Assembly (NCBI RefSeq): GCF_020283565.1
Contig: NC_060062.1
Coordinates: 53,466,439-53,530,438 of the forward strand
Source: Trifolium pratense
Lineage: Eukaryota; Streptophyta; Magnoliopsida; Fabales; Fabaceae
Length of the DNA: 64,000 nt
Reading direction: 5' to 3'
In this document: in pieces, positions 1-11,120 of the stretch
How the letters are laid out: each line of letters starts with the position of its first letter
Position numbering within the stretch: position 1 is the first letter of the stretch
Made by a program: the position numbers and the translations under genes
Notes under the pieces: generated by a model
Database searches by the model: none
Seen by the model: the letters and a program-made list of their open reading frames with translations, nothing else
What the model was told of the DNA's origin: nothing

Positions 1-752
1 ATGAAGGGTTGTAAAGCGCCCTCCCAATCACGTGGTCAAAGTTGGACAAAAAACCATACAAATTATTTCAATACATAACATCAACAAAAATATGAAATGC
101 AAGGCCAATGTTTAACAACATATGGCCACTACAATAAATCTAAAGACACACCTAAAGAAGAACAAAAGACTTGCACCAAAATACAAAATAACAAAGAATA
201 CACTAGAAAAGAAAATCCACTTAACCAAAATGAACAATGCACTTTCTCTAGACTCCCACTCATAGCTATGTATCCATCAAACTCATGTCTTCGGTTTCAA
301 AATATCAACACAATCATATCCAAGATGAATCATCATGTTGAAGCTACACGAATGCACCGAACTTACTTAAAAAAAATCAATGCTCCATTAAATCTCAAAA
401 CCACTTAACCACACCGAGCTTCGGCAACAAAATCCATTACTACTATAATAACAATAGAATATAGAAGATGAGTCTTTACTATTTTTATTCTTAATGATAA
501 TGAATTGAAAACTTTAGCACTCTAACAACTCATAATGTGAATTAAATTAACCAATTTTATTCTTTTAGGGAGTTCTCTATTAGCATCAACAATTATATAT
601 GCTGTCATGAAAGTTGTCTTAATCTTAAAAATTATTTGATCGTAATTACTAAGATGGATTTTAACTGCATAGGGCATTTACCATATAACATTAACAATAT
701 AACATTGAGCTTATTTCTAAATTACAGCACAATACAAGAAGTCAAGAAGGCA
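1..752. other. AT-rich intergenic DNA, no gene recognised
   Basis: Both strands were read and no coding segment with family resemblance was found. Two short open frames (97-408 and 636-1007, plus strand) have low-complexity translations with no domain, and the second runs into the MULE that begins at 762. I see no repeat structure in the first 750 bases beyond simple A/T richness. Confidence 0.5.
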
Positions 753-761
753 CTTTATTAC

Positions 762-1574
762 GAGTTCAGATATGCTCCATTACTATATCCTCCATTACCT
801 TTCCAGTACCTTTATAGATGTTTGCCATGTGGCAAAAAAGAATCTAATGGTCCAGATTATTTGTTTAATAATAATAATAAAAATAAAATAAAAGAAACAA
901 CTTTCTCTCTTCTTCCTGCTACAGCTCTACTCTCTCTGTCACTGCAACTCCGCCGTACCGGTACTGTAACCTTCATCACACCAATCAGCACCACCACTCA
1001 CTCATAACGCCAAAAAAAAAAAACAAATACAAGCAAACAAACAGCCAACAACAAAACGAAAGCCTTCTCCAACATACACAAAAGCCCCTTAACTAATTCT
1101 TTCACCGATAATACACTTATAGCTACATATCAATGAACAACAACAATATACACTTAGAAGACAAGCGCAAAACTGTGAGGGAACAAAGTTACAAAAAATT
1201 ATAATTTCTTCAAACATAGAAACTCAAAATTGATTACAATCTAGCCACCCATCCCTAAAATTACATCCTAAAATTGATTACAACAAACAATCCTCAATTT
1301 CAATCAAGTGAGCAAGTGTGTTGGTACTGATAATGAGATGGGACGGCGACGGCGTTGGGACGGAAAGAGATTTGACGGCGGCGAGTTGTGAAGAAGAAGA
1401 TGAACAGTGGAAAAGGAAGTTTACACAGTTTACGCGTTTTTATTATTTTTATATTTTTTCCTTTTCATTACATTTTAAATCTGGACCATTGATTAGTTTT
1501 TATCCACGTGTCATGATCTGAGAAAGGTACTGGAAAGGTAATGGAGGATAGTGTAATGGAGCATAACTGAACTC
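762..1574. mobile_element. Non-autonomous Mutator-like element (MULE-3), 0.81 kb
   Basis: The 9-bp sequence CTTTATTAC occurs at 753-761 and again at 1575-1583 and exactly brackets the element, the TSD length expected for Mutator-like elements. The ends are inverted repeats starting GAGTTCAGATATGCTCC (left) and GAGTTCAGTTATGCTCC (right, reverse complement). They continue with CTCCATTACCTTTCCAGTACC-like sequence and remain recognisable for about 200 bases as far as a shared AATGGTCCAGATT. There is no transposase; the middle is a short, more GC-rich stretch (about 900-1000 and 1330-1420). The terminal sequence resembles that of MULE-2 (22172-53869), so the two probably belong to one family. Confidence 0.85.
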
Positions 1575-1667
1575 CTTTATTACATAGCTGTAAAAGAGCC
1601 AAAATAGGATTGGTTAATGCGTTTCATCGACTAAATACAACTTCTGATCATCCTTAATCATACTGAT

Positions 1668-1945
1668 CACTACTAGAAAACTCGCTTTTAGAGACTGATT
1701 TAGCGACCGAAATAAGTTGGTCGCTATAGAGACCGAAATTTCGAAATTCAAAGCTAAAAATAAATAGGTCGCTAAATTGGTCTCTACGAAATTATAGAGA
1801 CCGAATTAGATACCGATTATTAGCGACTGTTATTTCGGTCGCTATTAGAGACCGAATTAGAGACCAAAATTTTGAGCTCAAAGTCAAAAACTAATTCGGT
1901 CGCTAAGAGACTATAGAGACCGATGTGGAGACTGATTATTAGGTG
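1668..1945 (+). mobile_element. Terminus of a CACTA-type DNA transposon
   Basis: The sequence opens with CACTACTAGAAAA at 1668-1680, the form of a CACTA (En/Spm) terminal inverted repeat. A dense block of short subterminal repeats follows, variants of GAGACCGAA and GCGACCGAA in both orientations up to about 1945. No matching opposite terminus was found nearby, so this is read as one end of a truncated element. The boundary on the right is approximate. Confidence 0.6.
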
Positions 1946-1965
1946 CGACATCAATAATTTTACCT

Positions 1966-2930
1966 ATGGGCCAACATTCTTTTTTCTATGTTGCATGGGT
2001 ACTCCATTTTGGACAGAGTACCGGTACCGGGTACGCGTATGGTATTCCCCCAGTACGCACTGACGCCGTAACTAGTTTTTTTTTGTTTTTTGCAATGGGT
2101 ACGCGTGTGGTACACCTGTGGTACGTGCGTGGTACACCAATAAAAAAAAAATAAAAAATTTCTTCCCCTTTTTTTCTTTTATTAGTATTTTTTTTATAGG
2201 AAGATTTAAGTTTTTTATTTGTTTATAATATAAAAGTAGTAACTACTACTAAAAAACAATAACAAAGTATCAACTATCTAGTTTTTATTCATAGCAATCT
2301 TCGTCTTCTCTCGAGAAAGAGAAATAGTAATACTTATAATGAAAGTGCAACAAAAATATGGGATATTCGTATAGATGAATGAAATTTATTTAATATATAA
2401 TTGATATTCTTGAAATTGCTAGTCTTTCTCGCGGTGAACCTAACTTGAGGTCGCTCTTTTTAGTGATGATGGAGAGGGAAATCATTAACTCTTTTTGAGC
2501 TAATTGCTTTTTAATTTCATATTTTGATATTTCGAACAATTTAAATTACTTTTAAAGTGTGGTGTGATTTTTTTTATGTTTAATTATTTTTTTTAACGAT
2601 ACAATTCTATTATTTAATATATATAATTATATTTAAAAGAAATTATAGAGACGTACCCGTACCTTAATTTTTAAAAAAATGACGTACCTCGTACCGATAC
2701 CCGTACCGAATACTGGTACCGTATCCGCACCCGGGCAACATATGATGCACAGCACACCCAAGCACAAGAGATGCAAGGGAGGCAACAAAACACAACTGCA
2801 AAGCAGGGAACTATACAGCTGCTAAAGAGCAGAAAAACCAAAAAACTAGGAACCACCTCAAAGCCTATCACGCACAAACATGCCAACATTTATATTACAA
2901 TTGAGGAACCACCTAATGGGCCAACATTCT
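1966..2930. repeat. Foldback segment rich in GGTACC, within direct repeats
   Basis: A left arm near 1988-2130 and a right arm near 2648-2740 are imperfect inverted repeats built of GGTAC, GGGTAC and CGGTACC words, as seen at some hAT-like ends. A direct repeat TGGGCCAACATTCT lies on each side (about 1967 and 2917). No clean TSD next to the inverted arms could be fixed, so the class is uncertain. The AT-rich core (2150-2640) has no coding sequence. Confidence 0.35.
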
Positions 2931-3330
2931 CTTTCAACTAAACAAGATGAGATTGAGGAACCTAATATCTTTCCCTATTCAAACCCTAAATCAATATTAC
3001 AATTGCTTCATCCCCACAAATCACAAGTATTTACCGAACAAGTAAAATATAAGAAAAAAAAATATTTTCACACTTATTAAGAAAAGTAAAATATGATAAT
3101 TTCAAGGATGACTTTTTGTGTTTTTGTTGAAATAAGTTTCATCGAAAGATATAAAAAGAGTTTTATTGGTTATTGATTATGGGGAAAAGAAGAGAGAGAT
3201 AGTAAGTTAAGTAAAAGTCTATCTTGAAAATGATAAAAGTTGATTTATTTTTGCTTATAATTTGAGACATGAAAAAGTGGGAGTATCTTCTAACAAAATT
3301 TTGAGGTGTCTCTGTAGGGAATGACAACCT
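2931..3330. other. Intergenic DNA without recognised features
   Basis: AT-rich sequence between a foldback repeat and a gag fragment. No reading frame, repeat or RNA-like structure was seen on either strand. Confidence 0.4.
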
Positions 3331-3951
3331 AAGGTCACGGCCATAAAGGAATCTAATGATCTTACCACTCTAAACATCACTACCCTCTTTGGAAAACTTG
3401 AGGAACATCAACAACTCATTGCTTTGGAAAAGCGGCTTTTTCTATCATGAACAAGTGTTCATGTGGTGCATCATGCACAAGTCTCGAATAACATTATAAC
3501 GAATACAAATTTTACAAAATCGACCGTTGGATTGAAAGATTATATCATATATAAATATCATCCATAGAAATTTTTAGAAAAATTGAAAATCATTTGATAT
3601 TTTATTGAGATCCATCAAAATTAACGGTTTATGAGTTTCATTAAATACCGTTAATTTTGATAGGTCACAATAACATATCAAATAATTTTCAATTTTTCAA
3701 AAAAATTCTACGAATGATCTATATGATATAATCTTTCAATCAAACGGTGGATTTTGTAAAATTCGTATTCGTTATAATGTTATCCGAGACTTATGCATGG
3801 TGCACCACATGAACCACTTGATCATGTTATACTTAGCCCGGATAAGCATGAGAAAAGAGTATAGAAAGAAAAACACAACGAGTAGTACAAGGATAAGTCA
3901 AACGCTCTCAAAGCCTCATCCTTTAAGTTCAAGAGTAGGAGCAAGATACAA
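3331..3951 (+). pseudogene. Copia-type gag fragment split by a MITE
   Basis: Translating about 3334-3435 in one frame gives KVTAIKESNDLTTLN followed by TTLFGKLEEHQ, the signature of the middle of a UBN2-type Copia gag protein. After the MITE (3446-3826), about 3905-3950 gives ALKASSFKFKSRSK, which is the continuation seen in such gags. The two parts are in a decayed context with no LTRs close by, and a LINE fragment follows directly. This is a remnant, not a gene. Confidence 0.6.
3446..3826. mobile_element. Foldback MITE, about 0.38 kb
   Basis: The segment is almost entirely an inverted repeat. The left arm starts CATGAACAAGTGTTCATG and the reverse complement of the right arm starts CATGATCAAGTGGTTCATG. 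They stay alignable for over 150 bases, through the shared ATAACATTATAACGAATAC and GATTGAAAGATTATATC blocks, to a short centre near 3635. It sits inside the Copia gag remnant. A half-copy of the same family is at about 10935-11120. TSD not resolved. Confidence 0.8.
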
Positions 3952-4525
3952 ATGACGAGTTTATTTATTCGAAGATACAACAAGTACATCAATTTATCAC
4001 CAGCAGCTCATTATTGTGTTTCTGGCTATGGAGCAGTCGAATTGGCTCAGTATTTGTTCCTCTCCTACAACACTTTTGGTCCCATTTGGTCTCTTGTTAG
4101 TTCTTGGATCGACTCTTTTTTGGTGACTGCTCAGACTCTCTCGGATCATTTCGTTCAGTTTACTATTTTAGCAGGTGGTCTTCGAGCACGACGTTCCTTT
4201 ATGCAACTCATATGGCTTGCTTGCGTGTGGGTTGTGTGGATCGAAAGAAAACACAGATTGTTCAGAGGCTCAACAAATTCTTTACATCACATGTTGGACA
4301 AGATCAAGATGTTTACCTATAGGTGGTTGAAAGCGACAAGTAGTTCTTTAGCTTTAAACTGTCGTAGCTGGTGGTCTAGCTAGTCCTATGCTGTGTTTGA
4401 GCCTTGTGTATTTTCTTTATGGATTTTGTATTTTGAGTTTCTTATAACCTTTCTTAGTCTCCCATGACACGTCTTGTGCTGAGAAGATTCTTATTTTTTT
4501 AATATATCTATCTCATTTTGGCTTG
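3952..4525 (+). pseudogene. 5'-truncated LINE (L1-type), C-terminal end and tail
   Basis: An open frame at 3952-4383 (143 codons) carries the C-terminal, RNase-H-less end of a plant L1 reverse transcriptase protein. The zinc-binding-domain region reads CVSGYGAVELAQYLFLS, followed by FMQLIWLACVWVVWIERKH, and the end is rich in W (RSWWSS). A 3' untranslated tail with an A-run (4525 region) follows. The 5' side is missing, as usual for LINE insertions cut short during reverse transcription. Confidence 0.75.
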
Positions 4526-4559
4526 TTAAAAAAAAAACAACACATCAATTAGTCATAGG

Positions 4560-5175
4560 CAGACAATCTCATTATAACCTGGCATTTCTTGCCTGCGAGC
4601 AATAAAAGTTATTAATTTGCGGTTTTAAGGTTAAAATGGATTTGGACTTTGATCTAACCTGTTGATCAGAATGAAGATGGCTGGTCCGTTGAGCAGTTCG
4701 TCCACCGGAGGGGGTTTGTACCTGCAGGCACTCCGATGCTTAAGTCAGCAAGAGAATGAGAGAGATACAAGTAAGAGAGAGAGTGAATAGAATAGAATAC
4801 CTGGCTCTCCAGTATAGGAGAGCTTATATAGTTGCCCCGGCGCTGGGCCAAATGTTGGTCTATTGGGCTGGAATAACCGGCCCAATAGGCTCAACTGCCA
4901 AGATAGTCCCTGTATCGTAGGGGAGGCGGTTATTCGCCTCTATCTTGGTTGGAACCGTTCCACTATTCACGGGTAATGGATAAACTCCTTGACGAAGGCG
5001 TGGCTGAACGGGTCAAACGTGCGTGGATAGATGAACACATGTTTAACGTGATGCCTATCCATTATGTCGTGGAGGACACGTCATTGGCTGACGTGTCGGG
5101 GATGTCTCCCCTTGATGGGTTGTGCCCCAAATGTCGGGCAGAAGGGTAATTGGGCCAGCTTTTGGCCCAGTCCAG
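4560..5175 (-). mobile_element. LTR fragment or solo LTR of an LTR retrotransposon
   Basis: On the minus strand there is a TATA-like CTATATAAGC near 4826-4836. Downstream comes a transcript-leader-like stretch with GGAGTGCCTGCAGGTAC (about 4716-4732), a phrase I associate with plant LTR-retrotransposon LTRs. The block is GC-richer than its surroundings and has no coding potential on either strand. Boundaries are estimates: one end could be the CCAGTCCA near 5167-5174. No TSD was established. Confidence 0.45.
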
Positions 5176-5524
5176 AACAGACTTCATATGTATTCAGATG
5201 ATTTGGTCTCACTAGTTAAATTTATCTCTTTGGCAAAAAATTAATGGGTATGGATTATTTCAGATATCATGATATTTTCAATGTGTTGAGTACTTTGCAA
5301 GTATAAGTCTAAATGTGATTTTTAATTGCCCTTGACAAAAACAAAAAAAAATTCCAAACTATCCTTTCTTTAAAAATAAAAATAAAAATTTAAAATGCCT
5401 TACTTTTGTTTGCGTTGAACAACAACTTTTGATTTTTTTTTTGTTATTTGAATAGGAAACGCTTTTTAATGTTGTCTTAAGCTTTAAAAAGAGTTGTCTA
5501 AGCAACAAATTTTTTTCTTTTCAA

Positions 5525-5975
5525 TTTTTATTTAAAATAGGCAACAGTTTTGTACCTTTCTATAAACGTATTCTCTAAAAAGTATTATTTAAAATTGAAA
5601 TATGCAATAATTTTAAAATTGTTCCCTAAACAAATACGTTATTATGGATAGGGATAAGAATAACCAATTTAATATTCTTTAGAATATACGGTTTGAATAA
5701 CCAATTTAAGTTTTGTTTCGAATAACCATCTAGGAACAATTTAAATTTGTTATTCCTATCCCTATGATCATAATAAAATAGGTTTGCTTGAAATATTTTT
5801 TAAGATATACAGTATTTCAATTTTGAAAAAAAAAATACTTTTTAGGGAATAGTTTTAAAAAACTGTTTGCATATTTCAATTTTAAAGAATATTTTAAAGG
5901 AATCAATATTAAGTCGTCGCCTTTTGCAATATAAGAGAACCTTTTACAGAAAGGTGCAAAACCGTTACCTAATAG
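5525..5975. mobile_element. Foldback element with a nested small inverted repeat
   Basis: The left arm (about 5525-5635) and right arm (about 5840-5975) are imperfect inverted repeats sharing TTTTAGGGAA, GCATATTTCAATTTTAAA and AGAAAGGTGCAAAAC-type words. No coding sequence is present. The centre carries another inverted repeat pair (5641-5775). Likely a MITE with a second MITE inserted. Confidence 0.55.
5641..5775. repeat. Small inverted repeat nested in the foldback
   Basis: Left arm TTATGGATAGGGATAAGAAT and right arm ATTCCTATCCCTATGATCAT face each other, with AATAACCAATTTAA-type repeats between. It looks like a short MITE of about 0.13 kb. Confidence 0.5.
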
Positions 5976-6099
5976 AGCAATTTTTTGGTTTATGACAACC
6001 GTTAAAAACCTTGCCTATTCGTATAAAAAAAAACAGCTGCTGTTGAACGCGCCACTTACCTTGTATTCTTTTTTATGGTACAAAGAGTCGATCGAAATG

Positions 6100-6240
6100 G
6101 CATGGTGATATTTTTTTCTCGATAAACAAAAAATATTATTATAGAATGGTTCGAGCACAACATCAATGTGAAGACACTCTACCCATCTACTATATAAAGA
6201 GTTGCAAAGACTCAACACCATTAACTGATTACTTGCAATA
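6100..6240 (-). repeat. Possible LINE 3' tail
   Basis: On the minus strand the sequence ends ATTCTATAATAATATTTTTT followed by a T/A-rich GTTTATCGAGAAAAAAA tail. This resembles the tail at 58867-59025 in gene C. Only the similarity of tails supports this call. Confidence 0.3.
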
Positions 6241-6343
6241 AAAAATTGAACAAATATAAACTTTAATTTTTTTGGTACTTAAATATAAACTTTAATTTCA
6301 ACATAAGAATAAATCACCCCAATAAATTATTTTTTTAAAAAAA

Positions 6344-6411
6344 AATTACGCAAACCAATAAATGAACTTAGACTAACTTTAGTCTAATTTCATTTATTAA
6401 TTTGTGTAATT
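6344..6411. repeat. 33-bp-arm hairpin just downstream of neprosin gene A
   Basis: Left arm begins AATTACGCAAACCAATAAAT and right arm, read as reverse complement, begins AATTACACAAATTAATAAAT. The arms match over about 33 bases and meet at a CTT centre. It lies 25-92 bases past the stop codon of gene A, so it is probably in that gene's 3' UTR. It may be a tiny MITE or an RNA-structure element near the 3' end. Confidence 0.6.
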
Positions 6412-6435
6412 TTTTTTCCTCTCGCTTTCTTTTCT

Positions 6436-8771
6436 TCACACCAAACGACACTTCCCATTCCTGCCGGGTCCACCATAATAAAAGTAATCTCCCCACTTAG
6501 GACTATTTTTTGACATTATAGTATAACAATCTGTATTCTCTAGTAAATACGTGATTTGTGGCATTGGAGCCTCGTTTTCATCAACATCTACAACTTTAAG
6601 ATTTCTAAAATATGCAGCTTTTTTAAAACCTTCATTAGGAAAGTGTCCACTACCCATTTGAGTGGAAGTAGCCTTAGGGTACTTCGAATTCGCTATTTCT
6701 CCGCCCCAATGAATCTCAGTTGCAGAATCCTTCAAGTGTGTGAATATAGAAGATGGCCAATATCCAAGATAATTTCCTTTTCCAAGTTCAAGCCACCAAT
6801 TTCCAGTTTGTTGACACTTTAAAAAAATATAGAAAGAGAAAATTAAAAAAAAAAAAAAATGATAAATGGTGTAGTGAATATAGTGATATACTCCCTGTGG
6901 TTCTAATTATTAAAAAACTATTTACTTTTTAAATAAATTAAAAATTTGATGTATCTAGTCTATATTATAATCTGAATACATTAAACTTTGATTATATAAA
7001 GAGTGAATTTTTTCTTATAATTAGAATTGGGAAAATAAAAAAGGAAAATAAAAAATGAAATAATTATAAAAATATTTTTGAAAGAAATGAAGGGAGTTAG
7101 TTACCTTCACTATTGATAATTTAATATTGACTTGCTTTCCATTATATCTAGAATTTGGAGAAAGTGTACCTCCAATTACAAAATTTTTGTTAATTTGAAC
7201 AAAGCCTGGACATTTTACATTGTAGCACCCAGTATGTTTATATGCATCAGCCTGAAATTATTATTGTCATCATTTTCTATTCCATATAGTATTTATGCAA
7301 TGTGAATATCATAAACTTTGAACTACAAATAAATAACCCTGGTTACATTTCCATCTTTTTGCTTTAATCAATTTACTTACTGTCCAGTAAATAAAAAACC
7401 TAGTGCGGTAGTCACCGTAGACCTTCGGGTAGATCTGTAGAAAAATTACTTGAACTTAGTTTGATCGACTAAAATACAAAATTAACTCTCTCCAATCATT
7501 AATATAAACAACAAAACTCGAGTAATCTATCTTATTTAATGTTATTATTATTTTTTCGAAAAAAAAACAAATTAAAACCTGCCATCCAGCTTCAATGGTG
7601 TTGATATCTTTTCCATATGTACCAGAGACAATCCATATTTGAGCCAAACTAAATTCATTTGGACTTTCTATATGGGGGTTCCACAAGTTTATGGTGGCCT
7701 TTGCTCCATAGAATTCTCCCCCATCCACTACTGCAACTGCATGCTGCACAATAAATAAATAATAACAAAGAACCAATTAAAGAAAAAAGGATTCGAACAA
7801 CAATTTTAACATGAACTATGAAGAAATTCATTGATCACTTTAAAATGATATTCATACTTGGTGTTTATATTCATTGACTATTTTTTTTCCAAATTCATCA
7901 ATAGAGCTAACTCTTAATAAATCTTGTTCCGTTACTCGTCTAACTGGAATTGTTCCATCAGGACAAGATTCTCCGGATAAGCTCCACAATTGAAAGTTGT
8001 TAGCCAAATTATCCGTTTGGTTATGCCCTCTTGATCTTTTTGGAGGATCCTATATATAGAAAAATGTATAAAAATTCTCAATTATAAAATTTAAATATAA
8101 TAGCGTAGCCTACAAAATTATTTCTGAATTTTCCTTAGTTGAACTAACAACAAATAAAATACCAATGGTTTTTGTCCTTTCAATAAAGGATGATCAAAAG
8201 CAAGTTGTTTATGAGTCAAAACACAATCTATGATATCACCATCGGGACTCTGCAAAAAATGAACAAAACACAAGAATAAAAGTTAGGCTCCAAGTCTAAA
8301 TAATTCATATTTATAAGATATAATAAAAGTATAATAAAAGGAATTTCAAATCCTCAACCTTTAATTAGGTGGTATTTTTATTTTTGGGTGAAAATTAGGT
8401 GGTAATTTTATATTTAGTTTTCTCAAAATATCTCTTGAGATTCATTTATTTTAAAAACTAATTTTTTTTTATCGAAACCAAAAATTTATAATGAAGAAAT
8501 TAGATTAATTAAACTCAAATTATATTAATCATAAAATACTGTCATTCAAAATATTGATGATGTTTTGAAAAATTCAATAAGTTACCTGAATTGTTTTAAC
8601 AGCAGGTTTATTGATTTGTTGCAAATGGGTTGCAATCATTTTCTTCATCTTGTAAAATTCTTTCTCTTGTTGAAATGTTTGATTGACCAATTGATGCTTG
8701 CTTGTTTCTAAAGAGTTTATTGGATAAACCAAAGAAACAAGAACTAGAATGGTTAGAAAGCAAAAGTCCAT
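6436..8771 (-). CDS. Neprosin-domain secreted peptidase-like protein, gene A (intact, 7 exons)
   Basis: Exons (minus strand): 8771-8586, 8249-8163, 8049-7858, 7743-7579, 7434-7381, 7251-7105, 6816-6436. All introns are GT-AG and phase 0, and the sum is 1212 bp, 403 residues. The start at [14 protein letters not shown] gives a clean signal peptide. Residues about 45-160 form the neprosin activation domain ([13 protein letters not shown]). The rest is the neprosin (DUF239) domain with [48 protein letters not shown] and a C-terminal YYGGPGRN. The Glu in EAGWQ and in GGE are candidates for the catalytic pair of the glutamic, proline-specific neprosin peptidases (family G3). The predicted product is secreted or vacuolar. 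Function in this plant is unknown; many family members are uncharacterised. It is the best-preserved member of the array with gene C. Confidence 0.9.
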
Positions 8772-9040
8772 GTTAATTTGATTTTGTGAGTGTTTGTCCA
8801 CAATCGTGTTGTATTCTTACCTTAACTAAACAAACTTCTTTTTTTCCAATAAACTACACACACTAATATAAATATGACTATACCACTACTATTGTTAATT
8901 GTTATTCTTAATATATACATATACAATTAAGCCTTACCAATAAAATACATATAGAATTAAGGAAATATATGTTAAATACATTTTGGTCAAATACATTTAT
9001 TAATTAAGCAAATATGTTACTGCAAAATATATTTTGGTCA
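8772..9040 (-). promoter_or_regulatory. Upstream region of neprosin gene A
   Basis: AT-rich DNA upstream of the start codon. A weak TATA-like TTTATATTAG occurs on the minus strand near 8863-8873, about 95 bases before the ATG. No other motif is claimed. Confidence 0.3.
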
Positions 9041-9287
9041 AACCTTGTTGTATATTTTTTAACTAGTATCGCCCGGGTTAAAATGTTCCTATAAATGATC
9101 TTCAAAATGAGTATCATTCTTTCACCAATCCTTTAAGGATGTTTATTAAGATTTCCTTTTATCTTCGCTAATTTTTCAGGAACTATATCACAATTTATCT
9201 TTATAAACAAAATAGAGTATTTAAGCAATCCTTTAAGAATGCTTTAATGTTAAATTCTTCTAGAACTCATCAAGATTAAATATAATT
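9041..9287 (-). repeat. Direct repeat copy 1 flanking a LINE slice; Helitron-like CTAG end
   Basis: This 247-bp block is repeated at 9931-10162. It begins AACCTTGTTGTATATTTT and includes CTAGTATCGCCCGGGTT, which on the minus strand is a short GC-rich palindrome followed by CTAGT, as at Helitron 3' ends. The two copies differ by a few substitutions and small gaps. Confidence 0.6.
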
Positions 9288-9930
9288 TGTCTCATTCCTA
9301 AATGTGACAATCCGATGTCTATGAAAGACCTGCGTCCTATATCTCTCTGTAACGTCCTCTATAAGATGATATCTAAAGTGCTTGCTAATAGGTTGAAGAT
9401 TTGTCTCGATAAGTGTGTTTCACAGGAGCAGTCAGCATTTGTGGAAGGTAGATCGATTCTTGATAATGCTCTTATTGCCATCGAAGTGATTCATGCTTTG
9501 AAAAGAAAAACTACAGGGCGCAGAGGTGAGTTAGCACTAAATATTGATATTAACAAAGCTTATGATAAGGTGGACTGATGTTTTCTCCATGGAGTTCTGG
9601 CTAGAATGAGATTTGGTGACGTTTGGATACGTTGGATAATGATGTGTGTAAGCTCTGCCAATTACTCGGTACTCATGAATTATGACAGAGTTTGACCGAT
9701 TATACCGGGTCGTGGGTTGCGACAAGGAGACCCTTTTCTCCTTATCTGTTTATTCTGGTAGCAGAGGGCTTGACTTCTCTTATTCACCAGGTAGATAGGA
9801 GGGGTGATGTTCATGGAGCGAGAATTTGTCGTGGCGCCCCAGAGGTGTCTCACCTTCTGTTTGCGGATGATTGTTTCTTGTTTTGCAGGACAAGTGTAGC
9901 AGAAGTAAATCAGCTTATGAGCATTCTTCA
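9288..9930 (+). pseudogene. Internal slice of an L1-type LINE reverse transcriptase
   Basis: Two frames (9315-9578 and 9692-9930) give reverse transcriptase blocks in the normal order: LRPISLCNVLYKMISKVLAN, EQSAFVEGRSILDNAL, NIDINKAYDKVD, GLRQGDPFSPYLFILVAEGL and HLLFADDCFLF with the FADD box. Stops near 9578 and 9690 and a frame change break the reading. Both the 5' endonuclease half and the 3' end are missing, and the slice is bounded by direct repeats instead of a poly-A tail. Confidence 0.8.
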
Positions 9931-10162
9931 AACCTTGTTGTATATTTTATAACTAGTATCACACATGTTAAAATGTTCCTATAAATGATCTTCAAAGTAT
10001 CATTCTTTCACCAATCCTTTAAGGATGTTTATTAAGATTTTCTTTTATCTTCGCAGGAACTATATCACAATTTATCTTTATAAACAAAATAGAGTATTTA
10101 AGCAATCCTTCGAGAATGCTCTAATGTTAAATTCTTCTAGAACTCATAAAGATTAAATATAA
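9931..10162 (-). repeat. Direct repeat copy 2 flanking the LINE slice
   Basis: Second copy of the 9041-9287 block. It starts immediately where the LINE reading frame ends (AACCTTGTTGTATATTTT) and ends with AGATTAAATATAATT. Its CTAG end is at 9953-9956, but the GC palindrome is degraded compared with copy 1. Confidence 0.6.
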
Positions 10163-10930
10163 TTAACATATAAAAATTCGCTAATTTTGTATGGGTTAAA
10201 AAATCATTCATCCTAAGTTTAATAACAGTACCAACTACAAGGTTGATAATAATAACAAGCACAATAAACAACCACAACTCTTTAATGGTTTCAAAAATGA
10301 AAACCACAAACGCAAAATCACATATCAAGGTTTTGGATCTAATATATGTATATATCAAACCCCAAACAAAATCATAGTTATTTCTAAGAAGATCGATGGA
10401 TTAATGTCAAATATTGTTAAAACGCGAAAAAAAAAAATCAGCACCAATAACCTATATATTACACAGTGTGGTTATGTTTGATGAGATGGATCTGCTAGCT
10501 ACGGCCCAAGTGCGGCTAGAAAGGGGAGAGAATACAATGGAAAATGGTGGCTGGCTACAATGGAAGGTTGTGTTGTGTATCTAATTTGGAGAATTGAGAG
10601 GAAGAAGATGAACGTTAGAGTTAAGAGGAAGAAGAAGATGATCAATTAAGAGGACTAAAGATGAACCTTAGAAACCTAATTTGGAGAAGAATGAGGAATA
10701 ATATGAGATTTAGAGAAATCCAAATCCTAATCACCCAAACTAATGCCATGTAGGCAAAGATAACAAAGTTTTGCTTAAATTTGACGGAAAAGACTAGTAT
10801 GACAGACGAAATAATAGTTAGTGGACCATATTGAAACAAAAAATATTTAAGGGATCAAAATGAAATCATAATATAAGTTAAGAGACCAAATATATAATTT
10901 AGGTAAGTCTAACATGAAGAAGTCCTTCAA
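10163..10930. other. Intergenic DNA, nothing recognised
   Basis: No gene, TIR, LTR or RNA motif was seen on either strand. Open frames at 10137-10358 and 10642-10839 (minus) have hydrophobic, low-complexity translations without domain features and are treated as chance frames. Confidence 0.45.
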
Positions 10931-10934
10931 GTTG

Positions 10935-11120
10935 TGTATGGTGCATAAGTAGGAATTTATATTATAACGAATACGAATTTTACAAAATTCACCATTGGAT
11001 TGAAAGTTTATATCACATAGATACATCTAAAAAAATTTTGAAATTTTTTGAAAATCATTTGATATGTTATTAAGATCCATAAAAATTAACGGTATTCAAC
11101 CTATAAACCATTAATTTGAT
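10935..11120. repeat. Half-copy of the 3446-3826 foldback MITE
   Basis: The block shares TTATAACGAATACGAATTTTA and GATTGAAAGTTTATATCAC-type sequence, then AAAATCATTTGATATGTTAT and AAAATTAACGGT, with one arm of the MITE at 3446-3826. The second arm is missing or too diverged to see. Confidence 0.6.

Noticed and set aside
97..1521. Small open frames at 97-408, 636-1007 and 1318-1521 as genes
   Set aside because: No domain, no similarity I can recognise, low-complexity translation, and two of them lie in or overlap MULE-3.
4949..5149. 66-codon frame as a host protein
   Set aside because: Lies in an LTR-like block; no family resemblance and no intron or start context to support it.
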